Source: Pseudomonas sp. NFR16
GTDB lineage: Bacteria; Pseudomonadota; Gammaproteobacteria; Pseudomonadales; Pseudomonadaceae
DNA length: 64,000 nt
Assembly (NCBI RefSeq): GCF_900108875.1
Contig: NZ_FNYJ01000001.1
Span: forward strand, 310,001-374,000
Reading direction: 5' to 3'
This document shows positions 9,933-18,454 of this stretch, one piece after another. The position numbers and the translations under genes are program-made. The notes beneath the pieces are model-generated. The model searched no databases. It was given only the letters and a program-made list of their open reading frames with translations, and was not told where the DNA came from. Position 1 is the stretch's first letter, and the number at the start of each line of letters is the position of its first letter.

Positions 9933-10316
9933 ATGAAAAAGTTTTTCGCCTCCGCGATAAAATGCTATGAAGACGACGAAGTCCTCACCGTCGCTTTGGG
10001 AGATGATGCCGAAGATCCGATGACTTTTTTAGTTATCACACGTTTGGACGACGAAGATAATGCTAGCGTAGAGGATGGGATTGGTCTTCTGACAGAACAT
10101 GCAGAATATGAGATGTCTGGTGCAATATCCGAGGTTATTTTGGGTTTAAATAGTCTTGAAGTGGTGGTCAAGGCTGAATTTAGAGACTTTTTTGGCTGCT
10201 CAAGTATTGTTGCAGAGTTTTTACCGCAAAGTGGTGAGCTTTCCATCAACTACCTCAATTTAAGAAAATGGCTACATGATATTTTTGAGGGAAGTAAGGT
10301 GGAATGTGTTGTTTGA
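9933..10316 (+). CDS. Orphan immunity protein of cassette 4 (possibly Imm10-like)
   Basis: The open frame continues from the Rhs stub, but the natural start is probably ATG 9933 (MKKFFASAIKC), giving 127 residues. The sequence is acidic and contains EDPMTFLVITRLDDEDN, then GAISEVIL, loosely resembling Imm10-type immunity proteins; I hold that lightly. No toxin remains in front of it, so it would act as a retained orphan protecting against sister strains that still carry the tip. It could alternatively be expressed as a Rhs-stub fusion from 9603 (237 residues). Confidence 0.5.
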   Translation: MKKFFASAIKCYEDDEVLTVALGDDAEDPMTFLVITRLDDEDNASVEDGIGLLTEHAEYEMSGAISEVILGLNSLEVVVKAEFRDFFGCSSIVAEFLPQSGELSINYLNLRKWLHDIFEGSKVECVV

Positions 10317-10712
10317 TGAATGAATGAAATATGGAGGCTGATGATTTTGGTTGGCATGAAGATAGCGCTTTAGTTATTTTTGGAAAAATGCAGCTACTTT
10401 CCGATGATAGTCAGCTTGGTGTGTCGAAATTGTGGCGGGCAGTGCATGTTGCATTTGTATTCTATTTGGCAAGTCTCTTCGAATGGGCGTTGTTAATACC
10501 GATATGGAGGGAGACAATTGATAGGTAAAATCGAATGTCATCTATAAGAATTTTAGTCTTTGTTTGGTGAATGTTTTTTTCTGCTTAATTAAGCGAGGTC
10601 AATGGACTGGCGTACAACATAGTGGCATGCATGGCTACAACGGTATCGCGAGCGACACGAACCTCTTGTAAATGCTGATGCTATTCGATCGAAAATGACT
10701 AATTAGCAATGG
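10317..10712 (+). other. AT-rich gap within the Rhs array, no convincing gene
   Basis: The stretch holds only short open frames, the longest about 65 codons at 10331-10528, with no family I recognise and a composition like that of degraded toxin or immunity DNA. A short fragment near 10640-10700 could be read as a broken coding remnant in more than one frame. No Rhs core homology was seen. Confidence 0.5.
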
Positions 10713-10898
10713 ATGAGCAGCTTAGAGGCGCATTCTAATAATCCCGAAATCGCGCATTATAGAGGTGAATTGCGGCTGGTAGAAGCAGGAAAACCGGGTA
10801 GGTTGTTGGCCGCAAATGTGTCCCCTGCTAAGGCGTGGGAACATGTCAAAGCGTGGGCGGCGAGTAATGGGTACAGTGCATCGGGATGTGGAGGGTAA
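10713..10898 (+). pseudogene. Short fragment, possible remnant of a toxin C-terminus (cassette 5)
   Basis: An open frame of 61 codons ends directly against the start of the next gene (stop at 10896-10898, ATG at 10899), which is how toxin tips in this array meet their immunity genes. The tail (KAWEHVKAWAASNGYSA) looks like the end of a folded domain. No Rhs core is attached. It is most likely the last part of a tip whose front was lost. It could also be a small independent gene; I cannot name a family. Confidence 0.4.
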
Positions 10899-11897
10899 AT
10901 GTTCAGTTACATTACGTTGAATGATTCGAGGGCTGTTGCTAGTGCTAAGCTTGCAATAGGGGAATCTTGCTTAGATTTTTCTGATATTGATTTCGGTCGC
11001 TTCAGTGTCGAGCAGCGTAGAGTTTTAGTAGGTTTAGGTATTGGCGGCGATTGCCCACGTCCAAGCCCTAGTATTAACAGTTTGGCGGTATCATCCCAAT
11101 CATTATTCTTTGATGTTACTACTCAGGCTTCACCCTATCTTATTGCCTCTGAGGATAAAGTAGCTATAACCAAGCTGGTTATCCCAAATGGCTCCTATAG
11201 GGCGGAAATTGATGTTTTCTTGGATATTCCATTGCAGCAATTAGAAGGGCAAAATGCGTCCAAGCACATTAAGGATAGTTTTCAATACTCGCAGATACTT
11301 ACTGTGATAGTGTCAATCACAGCACGCGCTGAATGGCATAATCATACAGAGAATTTTATTCAAAAGCCTGTCTATGAAGGTTATGGGCAGTTTGGGTTTA
11401 TGTTAGCAAATCTCACGGCAATGGACGGATTTTTAAGAAAAAGATATGGAGATCGTGATATAAATTTAATTGATGAGTTTACAACGACTGAATTAGCAAA
11501 CGATCTGTTTGACCAAGGTCTGATGGTATTGATTTGGGGGTTGAGTTCTTGGCATTATTTTATTTTCGCGCTAAATTCTGAGCGCGAGAGATGCTCTGTG
11601 CCTACTAAGCTGCTCCCTGATCTCAAAGGTTGCTATAAGTTGAGCTCGAGATTTAACGAATTTAGCGTAGTGCGTGGGACTGAACTCAATGACTGGAATC
11701 AGTGTAAACAAAAAAAGTGGCCTACTGTTCGCTTGTCTGGAATAGGGGAGAGCTTGAATGTTGAGTTCCATATTAAAAGATTTAACCCGGTTGGCGGCAG
11801 CCATGGTCCTGCATATCCTATAATAATAATGTGGCGCTCGGATGATTCTTCTGGTTTGTCGCCGATACTTGAGGTGGATATTGACGATGCGGAATAG
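10899..11897 (+). CDS. Unrecognised 332-residue protein, candidate orphan immunity protein
   Basis: The ATG follows immediately after the stop of the preceding fragment. The product is 332 residues, soluble in appearance, AT-rich in codon use, and without signal peptide or membrane helices. It contains the segments HIKDSFQYSQILTVIVS and WHNHTENFIQKPVY in its middle. I recognise no domain. Its position after a possible toxin remnant in an immunity-gene array makes immunity the most likely role, although it is large for that. It shows no sign of frameshift. Confidence 0.5.
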   Translation: MFSYITLNDSRAVASAKLAIGESCLDFSDIDFGRFSVEQRRVLVGLGIGGDCPRPSPSINSLAVSSQSLFFDVTTQASPYLIASEDKVAITKLVIPNGSYRAEIDVFLDIPLQQLEGQNASKHIKDSFQYSQILTVIVSITARAEWHNHTENFIQKPVYEGYGQFGFMLANLTAMDGFLRKRYGDRDINLIDEFTTTELANDLFDQGLMVLIWGLSSWHYFIFALNSERERCSVPTKLLPDLKGCYKLSSRFNEFSVVRGTELNDWNQCKQKKWPTVRLSGIGESLNVEFHIKRFNPVGGSHGPAYPIIIMWRSDDSSGLSPILEVDIDDAE

Positions 11898-11954
11898 TGA
11901 TACGCATCTAATCGAGGCTGGGGGCTAGTTTTTTAACCACGTCGCTTCTGTTGG

Positions 11955-12002
11955 CAGGCCAACACCTCAATCACCTGTACTACGGCAGCGGTCATCTATA
12001 GG
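11955..12002 (+). pseudogene. Tiny Rhs core remnant (14 codons)
   Basis: This short piece encodes GQHLNHLYYGSGHL followed by TAG. It matches the main Rhs near 3101-3141. It ends just before an apparent immunity gene and marks the footprint of a further cassette (6) whose toxin has been lost. Confidence 0.7.
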
Positions 12003-12012
12003 GAGTGAATTC

Positions 12013-12471
12013 ATGGTAGGTGTGGATAAGAACTATATTTTATTTAGTTCAGTAGTCATTGAAATTGCGTCAAAAAAATTTAATGCCGGAGTCAGTCATG
12101 AGGAAGCTGAGCCGTTTGTAAAAGCGCTGTATGGAAAATATATTGGCTTAAATTTACCTCAGCCGGATTTGACGTGGATTTCGGCAACGCCCAAGTCAGC
12201 AAAAGCTTGGATTGCAGATGAACTGGAGGGTAAGTTCACTAGTTACGGGCCACGCCCTCGTTGGCTCCACGAACCAAGCTGGCGATATCTAGATGGTGTG
12301 CCAATGTCATTCGTACACCAGTTCTCTGTCGAGGCTGGAGGGGATGAGTATTATGGTGGTGTCATGACGTATGTTTTTTTTGGAAGGAATTTTATCGGGG
12401 GGGAGGATTGGGAACTAGTCGTAAAAATGATTCAACAGGATAAAGATGAGGCCGGCTCCACTTTCCTGTAG
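12013..12471 (+). CDS. Orphan immunity-type protein, unrecognised family
   Basis: 152 residues, starting after a GGGAGTGA ribosome site. A central block reads PRPRWLHEPSWRYLDGVPMSFVHQF, a tryptophan- and proline-rich pattern also seen in small proteins that accompany contact-dependent toxins; I cannot name the family. It follows a Rhs remnant and precedes a SUKH immunity gene. A lone immunity role is therefore inferred from the neighbours. No membrane segment or signal peptide is visible. Confidence 0.5.
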   Translation: MVGVDKNYILFSSVVIEIASKKFNAGVSHEEAEPFVKALYGKYIGLNLPQPDLTWISATPKSAKAWIADELEGKFTSYGPRPRWLHEPSWRYLDGVPMSFVHQFSVEAGGDEYYGGVMTYVFFGRNFIGGEDWELVVKMIQQDKDEAGSTFL

Positions 12472-12531
12472 TTTTCACTGCGAGAAGAGTTATCCCCCCG
12501 GCTAGTCAAGGCCGGTTGTTAGAGGTGATGA

Positions 12532-13017
12532 ATGAAAGAGTTTATGCTTTTTAATTCTGAGGGGGCTGTAGGTCCGTCAGATATTTCTCTATTTGAAAAG
12601 TCGTTAGGGTTTACCCTGCCACGCGCATTTATAGATTTATATATCAATCACAATGGCGGCGAACCAAGCAGAAGCTGGGTCATCACAGATAATGGATATG
12701 ATCCGATGCAGGTTGTGGACTTTAAACCCCTACTTAGTGAAGGGCCGAGAGGTTCATCAGATACTAAGTTCGTCGATGGGTGCTATAAGTTTATGACCGA
12801 AAGGCAGGTGATTCCGCACACATTGTTGCCTTTTGCAGTGGATGGTGGCGGTAACTTTTTCTGCTTGGACTTGCTTAGCGGTGCAGTAGTTTTTTACGCT
12901 GTTGATAGTTTTCGAGAGGAAATGAGCATGGTCGCCAATCAAGTTGCTGTTCAAAAAGTAATTGCTCGGACTTTCGAAGGTTTTATCGACGAGTTGGAAG
13001 AGAATCCTGGTTTTTAG
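12532..13017 (+). CDS. Orphan SMI1/KNR4 (SUKH) immunity protein
   Basis: 161 residues, a clear paralogue of the SUKH protein at 4656-5147. Shared blocks include HNGGEPSR, DGCYKFMTERQVIPHTLLPFAVD and GGGNFFCLDL. No cognate toxin precedes it. The nearest upstream sequences are another orphan gene and a 14-codon Rhs remnant. It may protect against a variant of the WHH-type tip carried by relatives. Its start is supported by a GAGG site a few bases upstream (12522-12525). Confidence 0.85.
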   Translation: MKEFMLFNSEGAVGPSDISLFEKSLGFTLPRAFIDLYINHNGGEPSRSWVITDNGYDPMQVVDFKPLLSEGPRGSSDTKFVDGCYKFMTERQVIPHTLLPFAVDGGGNFFCLDLLSGAVVFYAVDSFREEMSMVANQVAVQKVIARTFEGFIDELEENPGF

Positions 13018-13204
13018 TGCGCACCTGCTCAGGGGACAGTGTTATGAGACGTATCAAGTATCATAAGGGCAATTTCTAAAGAAGTTAGTTTTCGAGCTTG
13101 GTCGATCTTATGCTGCCTGCGCTAAGCGCATACGCCATTTAACTTCGCGATTAACAGCAACCTCGCGGCGGTAACTGTTTGTTGACGTGTCTAGAACGCA
13201 ATCC

Positions 13205-14377
13205 GCTGCCGTTACGACCAACCGCAAATGGCCTGTATTCCCACACCTGCCAGTTCGACCAGGTCAAAGACAACCGCATCAAGCACTGGCGCGATCAGGA
13301 ATATGCCTACGATGCGTGGGGCAATCTGATCGAAAGCGGGTGGGCTTATCCAAGCTGCAGACATCAGCTACGACTGCGAAAATCGGCTCGTCAAAGCTGA
13401 AACGCTGGAGAACGGCAAACTGCAAGGCATCGGAACCTACCGCTACGACAGCCTTGGCCGACGCATCGGCAAGACGTCCGAAATCAACGGCCAGACCGAA
13501 CACAAACACTTTCTCTGGCAAGGCCTGCGCATGCTGCGCGAAGAAACGCCGTGGCAGAGCAGCCTTTATGTCTACGAGCCGCGAAGCTATGCACCTCTGG
13601 CGCGAGTGGACCAAAATGAAGGTGAGTCCGAACAGAAGCTCTACTACTTCCACACCGACCAGATCGGCACGCCGCTTGTTACGGACGCTGATGGCAGCGT
13701 TGTCTGGCAGGCGACGTACAAGGCGTGGGGTGAGGTGGACACACTAGCCGTCTACGAGGTGGAGCAGAACCTGCGTTTCCAAGGTCAGTATTTCGACGAC
13801 GAGACGGGGCTGCACTACAACACGTTTCGGTATTACGATCCGCAGGTGGGACGGTTTGTAACGCAGGATCCGATTGGGTTAGCGGGTGGGGTGAACATTT
13901 ACTCGTATGCTGTGAATCCGATTCAAGAGGTTGACCCGCTAGGATGGTGCTCCACCAAATTGGGCCAAAACATGGGTGCAAGAAGCGGAGATGGTATGGC
14001 CAACCATCATTTAATACCTGAAGAAATTTTGAAGAATCCACAATATGCCAGAATGTTCGATAAGCTAAAAACCATGGGGTTCGACGGTGATGGAACATCG
14101 AATGGGATCTTCTTACCTGGCAGCAAAAAATTGACGCAGCGTATTGACCTCCCAGGGCATTGGTCTAATCATGGTCAATATACAAGGGTTATAGAGTCAA
14201 AAGTTGCTAAGCTCAACGAATTGTTTGAAGCTGGAAAACTGTCTGATACTCAGCTGGCATTGGGCATTGGGCATTGGGCATTGGGCATTGGGCATTGGGA
14301 AGATCCAGAATTTCGCAAGGGCAGGGCTTGAATCTAACAAATTTGTTGTGGACGCAATTACGGGACGCTTGCTATGA
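13205..14377 (+). pseudogene. Displaced Rhs 3' end, cassette 7, with an AHH-type nuclease tip disrupted by a heptamer repeat
   Basis: The Rhs core is decayed at its start (small deletions near 13335 and 13365) but open from at least 13531, with QDPIGLAGG and EVDPLGW. The tip contains MANHHLIPEEILKN, an AHH-type motif, then FDGDGTSNGIFLPGS and a helical C-terminus. Six tandem CATTGGG units at 14258-14299 put the downstream codons out of frame, so reading ends at 14331. With two or five units the frame would continue KIQNFARAGLESN to a TGA at 14375-14377 overlapping the immunity ATG (ATGA). The tip as sequenced therefore lacks its native last 26 residues or so. A change of one repeat unit would restore it. 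Confidence 0.85.
14258..14299 (+). repeat. (CATTGGG)6 simple sequence repeat inside a toxin tip
   Basis: Six perfect, contiguous copies of the 7-bp unit CATTGGG. The unit length is not a multiple of three, so each gain or loss shifts the frame. Counts of 3n+2 (2, 5, 8) join the upstream AHH domain to the frame that ends at the ATGA overlap with the immunity gene. The sequenced count of six does not. Confidence 0.97.
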
Positions 14378-15015
14378 AATTTAATCAAAATAAATACTAT
14401 GTTTTGCAATACAGCGCGACAGATGACGGGTGTCCCGAAAGTTTGAATGGTTTTTCCAATCATGATAAATTTGAGTGGCGCCCATATGAGCTTTATCCTA
14501 AAGAACTAGATATCAAGAATAGCTATCGTCTTGAAGTTTCTGCGCTGGGTATGAGGCTTGAAGCGTTGAGTTTTGATTTTTATCAAGTGGGCGCTACTTA
14601 TGTCTCGAAAAATTTTCTGAAAGTATGTGATGATTTAAATGCTAGATACAGGGCTATACCTCTAGAAATCTCGCTTGACGGAAGGTCTCGCAAGAATGAG
14701 TTTTTTATATTCCTTCCAGGCGAAAGTTTGCCTGTTCTCGATAAGGTTCGTTCGGTCTACGAGGTCTCAAAAGACATCGAAACTGGAAACGTTGTGCAGA
14801 GTCCACTGTACCCCGGTGCGGTAAGTATCGACAAGATTGATTCCTTTGTAGTATCTGAAGATGTTGGAAGTGATATTATTCGATGCCAGGAAACACTGGA
14901 ATTATTTTGTAGCGAGCGATTCCGGCTGGCGGCAAGTGCGCTGAGGGGAATTTCATTTCTTGAAGTGGATGAAAATTATAGGTACGACCCGTGGACGGGT
15001 TTCGACGATATATAG
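14374..15015 (+). CDS. Predicted immunity protein of cassette 7 (possibly Imm11/DUF1629-like)
   Basis: 213 residues. The ATG overlaps the restored toxin stop by the ATGA motif, which supports both the start and the pairing. The C-terminal section (SFVVSEDVG..ELFCSERFR.. ALRGISFLEV) has the layout of Imm11-like proteins: a 'VVS' strand, a helix, then a 'G..F' strand. That would fit the AHH partner, but the match is weak. Low GC, no membrane segment. Translation of this gene may be coupled to the toxin frame, so repeat changes could also alter its expression. Confidence 0.6.
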   Translation: MKFNQNKYYVLQYSATDDGCPESLNGFSNHDKFEWRPYELYPKELDIKNSYRLEVSALGMRLEALSFDFYQVGATYVSKNFLKVCDDLNARYRAIPLEISLDGRSRKNEFFIFLPGESLPVLDKVRSVYEVSKDIETGNVVQSPLYPGAVSIDKIDSFVVSEDVGSDIIRCQETLELFCSERFRLAASALRGISFLEVDENYRYDPWTGFDDI

Positions 15016-15176
15016 CTAGGTGCGTATAAGCTGTCGTCGGGTTTGTTGTTTAAATATAAAATTGGGTGGCCGGATGAAAAACTCGGGCATGAAAACTGCG
15101 ACAGCTTTTGAAATACCGCTTTGACGATTGCTATGGTTAACGCCCCTTAGCCAAACGAAAAATTTCGCATTCAAGC

Positions 15177-16441
15177 CTACTGGCGAACTGATCCGCACCC
15201 TCGACAAGCTGCGCGGCGAGATCAAGTACGAATACGAAGCCAACGGCCAGTTGCACAGCCGCGATACGGGCAGACTCGTCGACAGCGAGGAGTTCCGCTA
15301 CGACGCGGCCGCCAACCGACTGAACTTCAACACCAGCCAGTTCGATCAGGTCAAAGACAACCGCATCAAGCACTGGCGCGATCAGGAATATGCCTACGAT
15401 GCGTGGGGCAACCTGATCGAAAAGCGGGTAGGGCTGAACAAGCTGCAGTCCTTCAGCTACGACTGCGAAAACCGGCTCGTGAAAGCTGAAACGTTGGTGA
15501 ACGGCAAACTGCAAGGCATCGGAACCTACCGTTACGACAGCCTTGGACGGCGCATCGGCAAGACGTCCGAGATAAACGGCCAGACCGAACACAATCATTT
15601 TCTCTGGCAAGGCCTGCGGATGCTGCGCGAAGAAACGCCGTGGCAGAGCAGCCTTTATGTCTACGAGCCGAATAGCTACGCGCCCCTTGCGCGTGTGGAC
15701 CAAAACGAGGGCGAGTCCGAACAGAAGCTCTACTACTTCCACACCGACCAGATCGGCACGCCGCTGGAAATGACCGACGTTGATGGGAGCATTGTCTGGC
15801 AGGCCACGTACAAGGCTTGGGGTGAGATTGAGGCGCTAGTCGTCAATGAGGTCGAGCAGAACCTGCGGTTCCAGGGCCAGTATTTCGACGACGAGACGGG
15901 GCTGCACTACAACACGTTTCGGTATTACGATCCGCAGGTGGGACGGTTTATTACGCAGGATCCGATTGGGTTGGATGGAGGGATGAACCTCTATCGATAT
16001 GTTCTGAATCCTACCGCGTGGATTGATCCGGAAGGGCTGGCCTCCCTCTTTGAGCTAGGCACTTATGGAGAGCTAAATGGCGCTTCTCACGTTGGAGATA
16101 ATTTGCAAGCTCACGAACTGCTTCGCCACGAGTATTTAGTACAGCAAAATCTTGCGGAAAAGGGATCGCGGCTGGCGGGGAATCCGTCTATCGCACTTGA
16201 CTTGGATCACCACACGCGTGGGCCGTTGAAGGACACCAGAGGAATAGGTGGGGCTCACTGGCATGAAACGCAGATCCGTGAAAGTCAGGGCTTGGGTCGG
16301 AATGAGTTTGCGCCATCGTTGAAACGAGAGTTAGATATTACATCGGGCGCCCTTAGAAAAAGTGGGGTTCCTAGCTCCCGGGTCAAACAACTTAAAAGAT
16401 TGGCTAAGAAATTTCATAGTGGTCTCAATAAATGCGGATGA
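15177..16441 (+). CDS. Displaced Rhs 3' end, cassette 8, with an intact nuclease-like tip
   Basis: Rhs homology begins at about 15177 (TGELIRTLDK) inside a frame open from 15128. No secretion domains are present, so this is a silent tip unless it recombines. QDPIGLDGG and WIDPEG motifs are intact. The tip of about 140 residues carries LDLDHHTRGPLKDTRG, then GGAHWHETQIRESQGLGRNEF and a lysine/arginine-rich helical end. The His-rich motifs suggest a metal-dependent nuclease, but I cannot assign the family. The frame is unbroken throughout, making this one of the best preserved donor cassettes. The immunity gene begins eight bases after the stop. Confidence 0.75.
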
Positions 16442-16448
16442 GGTTTAT

Positions 16449-17060
16449 ATGTTAGAAGTAAAAGAGATTATTACGTGTGTCAATTCGCTTAATGCATCCG
16501 GAATAGTTTTTGGTGGCAATGCGGCGCAAGTACATCAATGGCCGTTAAATCCAGATGGTGAACCTCTAATTCTGATAGCCACAGTGGATTGCGCTGCGCT
16601 TAGGCGGGAGATAGCGCTTGATAGCATACCGGCCGGCGGCGTGCTCTCGATTTTTTCAACCTACAGCAAAGAAGATTATTTTTTAGATAACATAACCTAT
16701 TCGGGTGACCTTTCAGAGTTAGAGGCGCTGCAGGCGGGTTATACTTCTGTTGTCTTCGATATGGGCACTAGCACAACGGGAAGCCCAGTTAAAAGCATTC
16801 CCAGTGACAGCAAGGAGCTACGCACTAGGGAAATATCCGAGGACGAATTTCCAGTCTTTTCGATGTGCTCGCAAAACACGCCTAAAGGCCTGTTAATTCC
16901 TGAGAGCCTAAAAAATAATTATGAATTCATTATGCAAATCTACTCTTCTGATTTTGCAGAGCCCTTTCAGGATGTGTTCTATCTGACAGACGCAGTGGGA
17001 TATCTTTTCTTAAATCGAGATGGCTCCGGTGATGGTCTTTTCTTCGTTCAAACGGGTTGA
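16449..17060 (+). CDS. DUF1963 (YwqG-like) family predicted immunity protein of cassette 8
   Basis: The start is taken at ATG 16449, which has a TGAGGT ribosome site and follows the toxin stop by seven bases; an earlier in-frame ATG at 16362 would lie inside the toxin. The product is 203 residues. PLNPDGEPLILIATVDCAAL near residues 30-50 and a C-terminal GYLFLNRDGSGDGLFFVQTG match the DUF1963 pattern, a family often found among immunity proteins. No membrane segment. Confidence 0.7.
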   Translation: MLEVKEIITCVNSLNASGIVFGGNAAQVHQWPLNPDGEPLILIATVDCAALRREIALDSIPAGGVLSIFSTYSKEDYFLDNITYSGDLSELEALQAGYTSVVFDMGTSTTGSPVKSIPSDSKELRTREISEDEFPVFSMCSQNTPKGLLIPESLKNNYEFIMQIYSSDFAEPFQDVFYLTDAVGYLFLNRDGSGDGLFFVQTG

Positions 17061-17150
17061 TCCTGCCTATCTCGATTATTAAGCTATCGAGCCAAACAGT
17101 ATAGAAAACTTGAGCTGTTAGATGGCATCCTGGATGCGTGTGAGTATATG

Positions 17151-18454
17151 TCTAACCTCGATGGCCTGCTCATCAGCGACATGGAGCGTGACGACCTGCA
17201 CCGCGAGGTGCTGCGCACTCAAGGCAAACTCACCAGTTGCTTCGGCTATGACGCCATGGGCCGCAAGAGCTGGCAGTTTGCATCGACGATGCCGGCTGAC
17301 AAGCTCTCGCAGATTCACAATCCCGGCGACAACAGCCTGTTGGTGGAGCACGGCCAGAACCCGATTCATCGCCGCCACGAATACGACCCGGCTGGCGAAC
17401 TGATCCGCACGCTCGACAAACTGCGTGGCGAGATCAAGTACGAATACGAAGCCAACGGCCAGTTGCACAGCCGCGATACGAGCAGACTCGTCGACAGCGA
17501 AGAGTTCAGGTACGACGCGGCCGCCAACCGACTGAACTTCAACACCAGCCAGTTCGACCAGGTCAAAGACAACCGCATCAAACGCTGGCGCGATCAGGAA
17601 TATGCCTACGATGCGTGGGGCAACCTGATCGAAAAGCGGGTGGGGCTGAACACGCTGCAGTCCTTCAGCTACGACTGCGAAAACCGTTTGGTCCGGGCTG
17701 AAACACTCGCCAATGGCAGACTGGAGAGTGTCGGCACCTACCGCTATGACAGCCTTGGACGGCGCGTCGGCAAGACGTCGGAAATCAACGGGCAGACCGA
17801 ACACAAGCACTTCCTTTGGCAAGGTCTACGAATGCTGCGCGAAGAAACGCCGTGGCAGAGCAGCCTTTATGTCTACGAGCCCGGCAGCTACGCGCCCCTT
17901 GCGCGACTAGACCAAAACGAAGGCGAAGAAGAGAAGAAGCTCTACTACTTCCACACCGACCAGATCGGTACGCCGCTTGAGATGACGGACGTTGATGGCA
18001 GCATCGTCTGGCAGGCGACATACAAGGCGTGGGGTGAGGTTGAAGCGCTAGTCGTCAATGAGGTCGAGCAGAATCTGCGGTTCCAGGGACAGTATTTCGA
18101 CGACGAGACGGGGCTGCACTACAACACGTTTCGGTATTACGATCCCGAGGTGGGACGGTTTATTACGCAGGATCCGATTGGGTTGGATGGAGGGATGAAC
18201 CTCTATCGATATGTTCCTAACCCGACAGGTTGGATAGACCCTTGGGGGGTGGTGCAAGACAAAGGGTATGGGAGTCTGCAAGTCTGGCCACCAAGTCCCC
18301 GCTGTTAGGAAATCCGTTGGTCGGCCATGATTGTCAGGGTTACTTTCCAAAAATGGGTCAATTCAATAAGGTTGAACAGATTGTCGCCGATCCGAAAGCG
18401 ATCAGAACTTTCAAGCCAGATGGTACCGTCGAAACCATTTTGAGGTCAGAATGA
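17151..18454 (+). pseudogene. Displaced Rhs 3' end, cassette 9, frameshifted at a G run before a short tip
   Basis: The Rhs core is open from 17148 to the WIDPWG motif, with no lesion until a run of six G at 18244-18249. The frame in phase with the core stops at 18308. The frame shifted by one base continues GGARQRVWESASLATK to GTVETILRSE, ending at 18454 and overlapping the next ATG (ATGA). This is the expected toxin-immunity junction. The tip is only about 66 residues, short for a toxin, so an internal deletion is also possible. No catalytic motif is recognisable. Confidence 0.75.

Noticed and set aside
10331..10528. 65-codon open frame in the Rhs array gap
   Set aside because: No recognisable domain, weak start and surroundings of degraded DNA. 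I could not support it as a gene.
14258..14299. Heptamer repeat as a harmless in-frame 7-residue duplication (ALGIGHW twice)
   Set aside because: The sequenced frame is indeed open through the repeat, but it ends before the ATGA junction. The other frame gives a natural-looking C-terminus exactly at the immunity start, so the in-frame reading is less likely to be the ancestral one.
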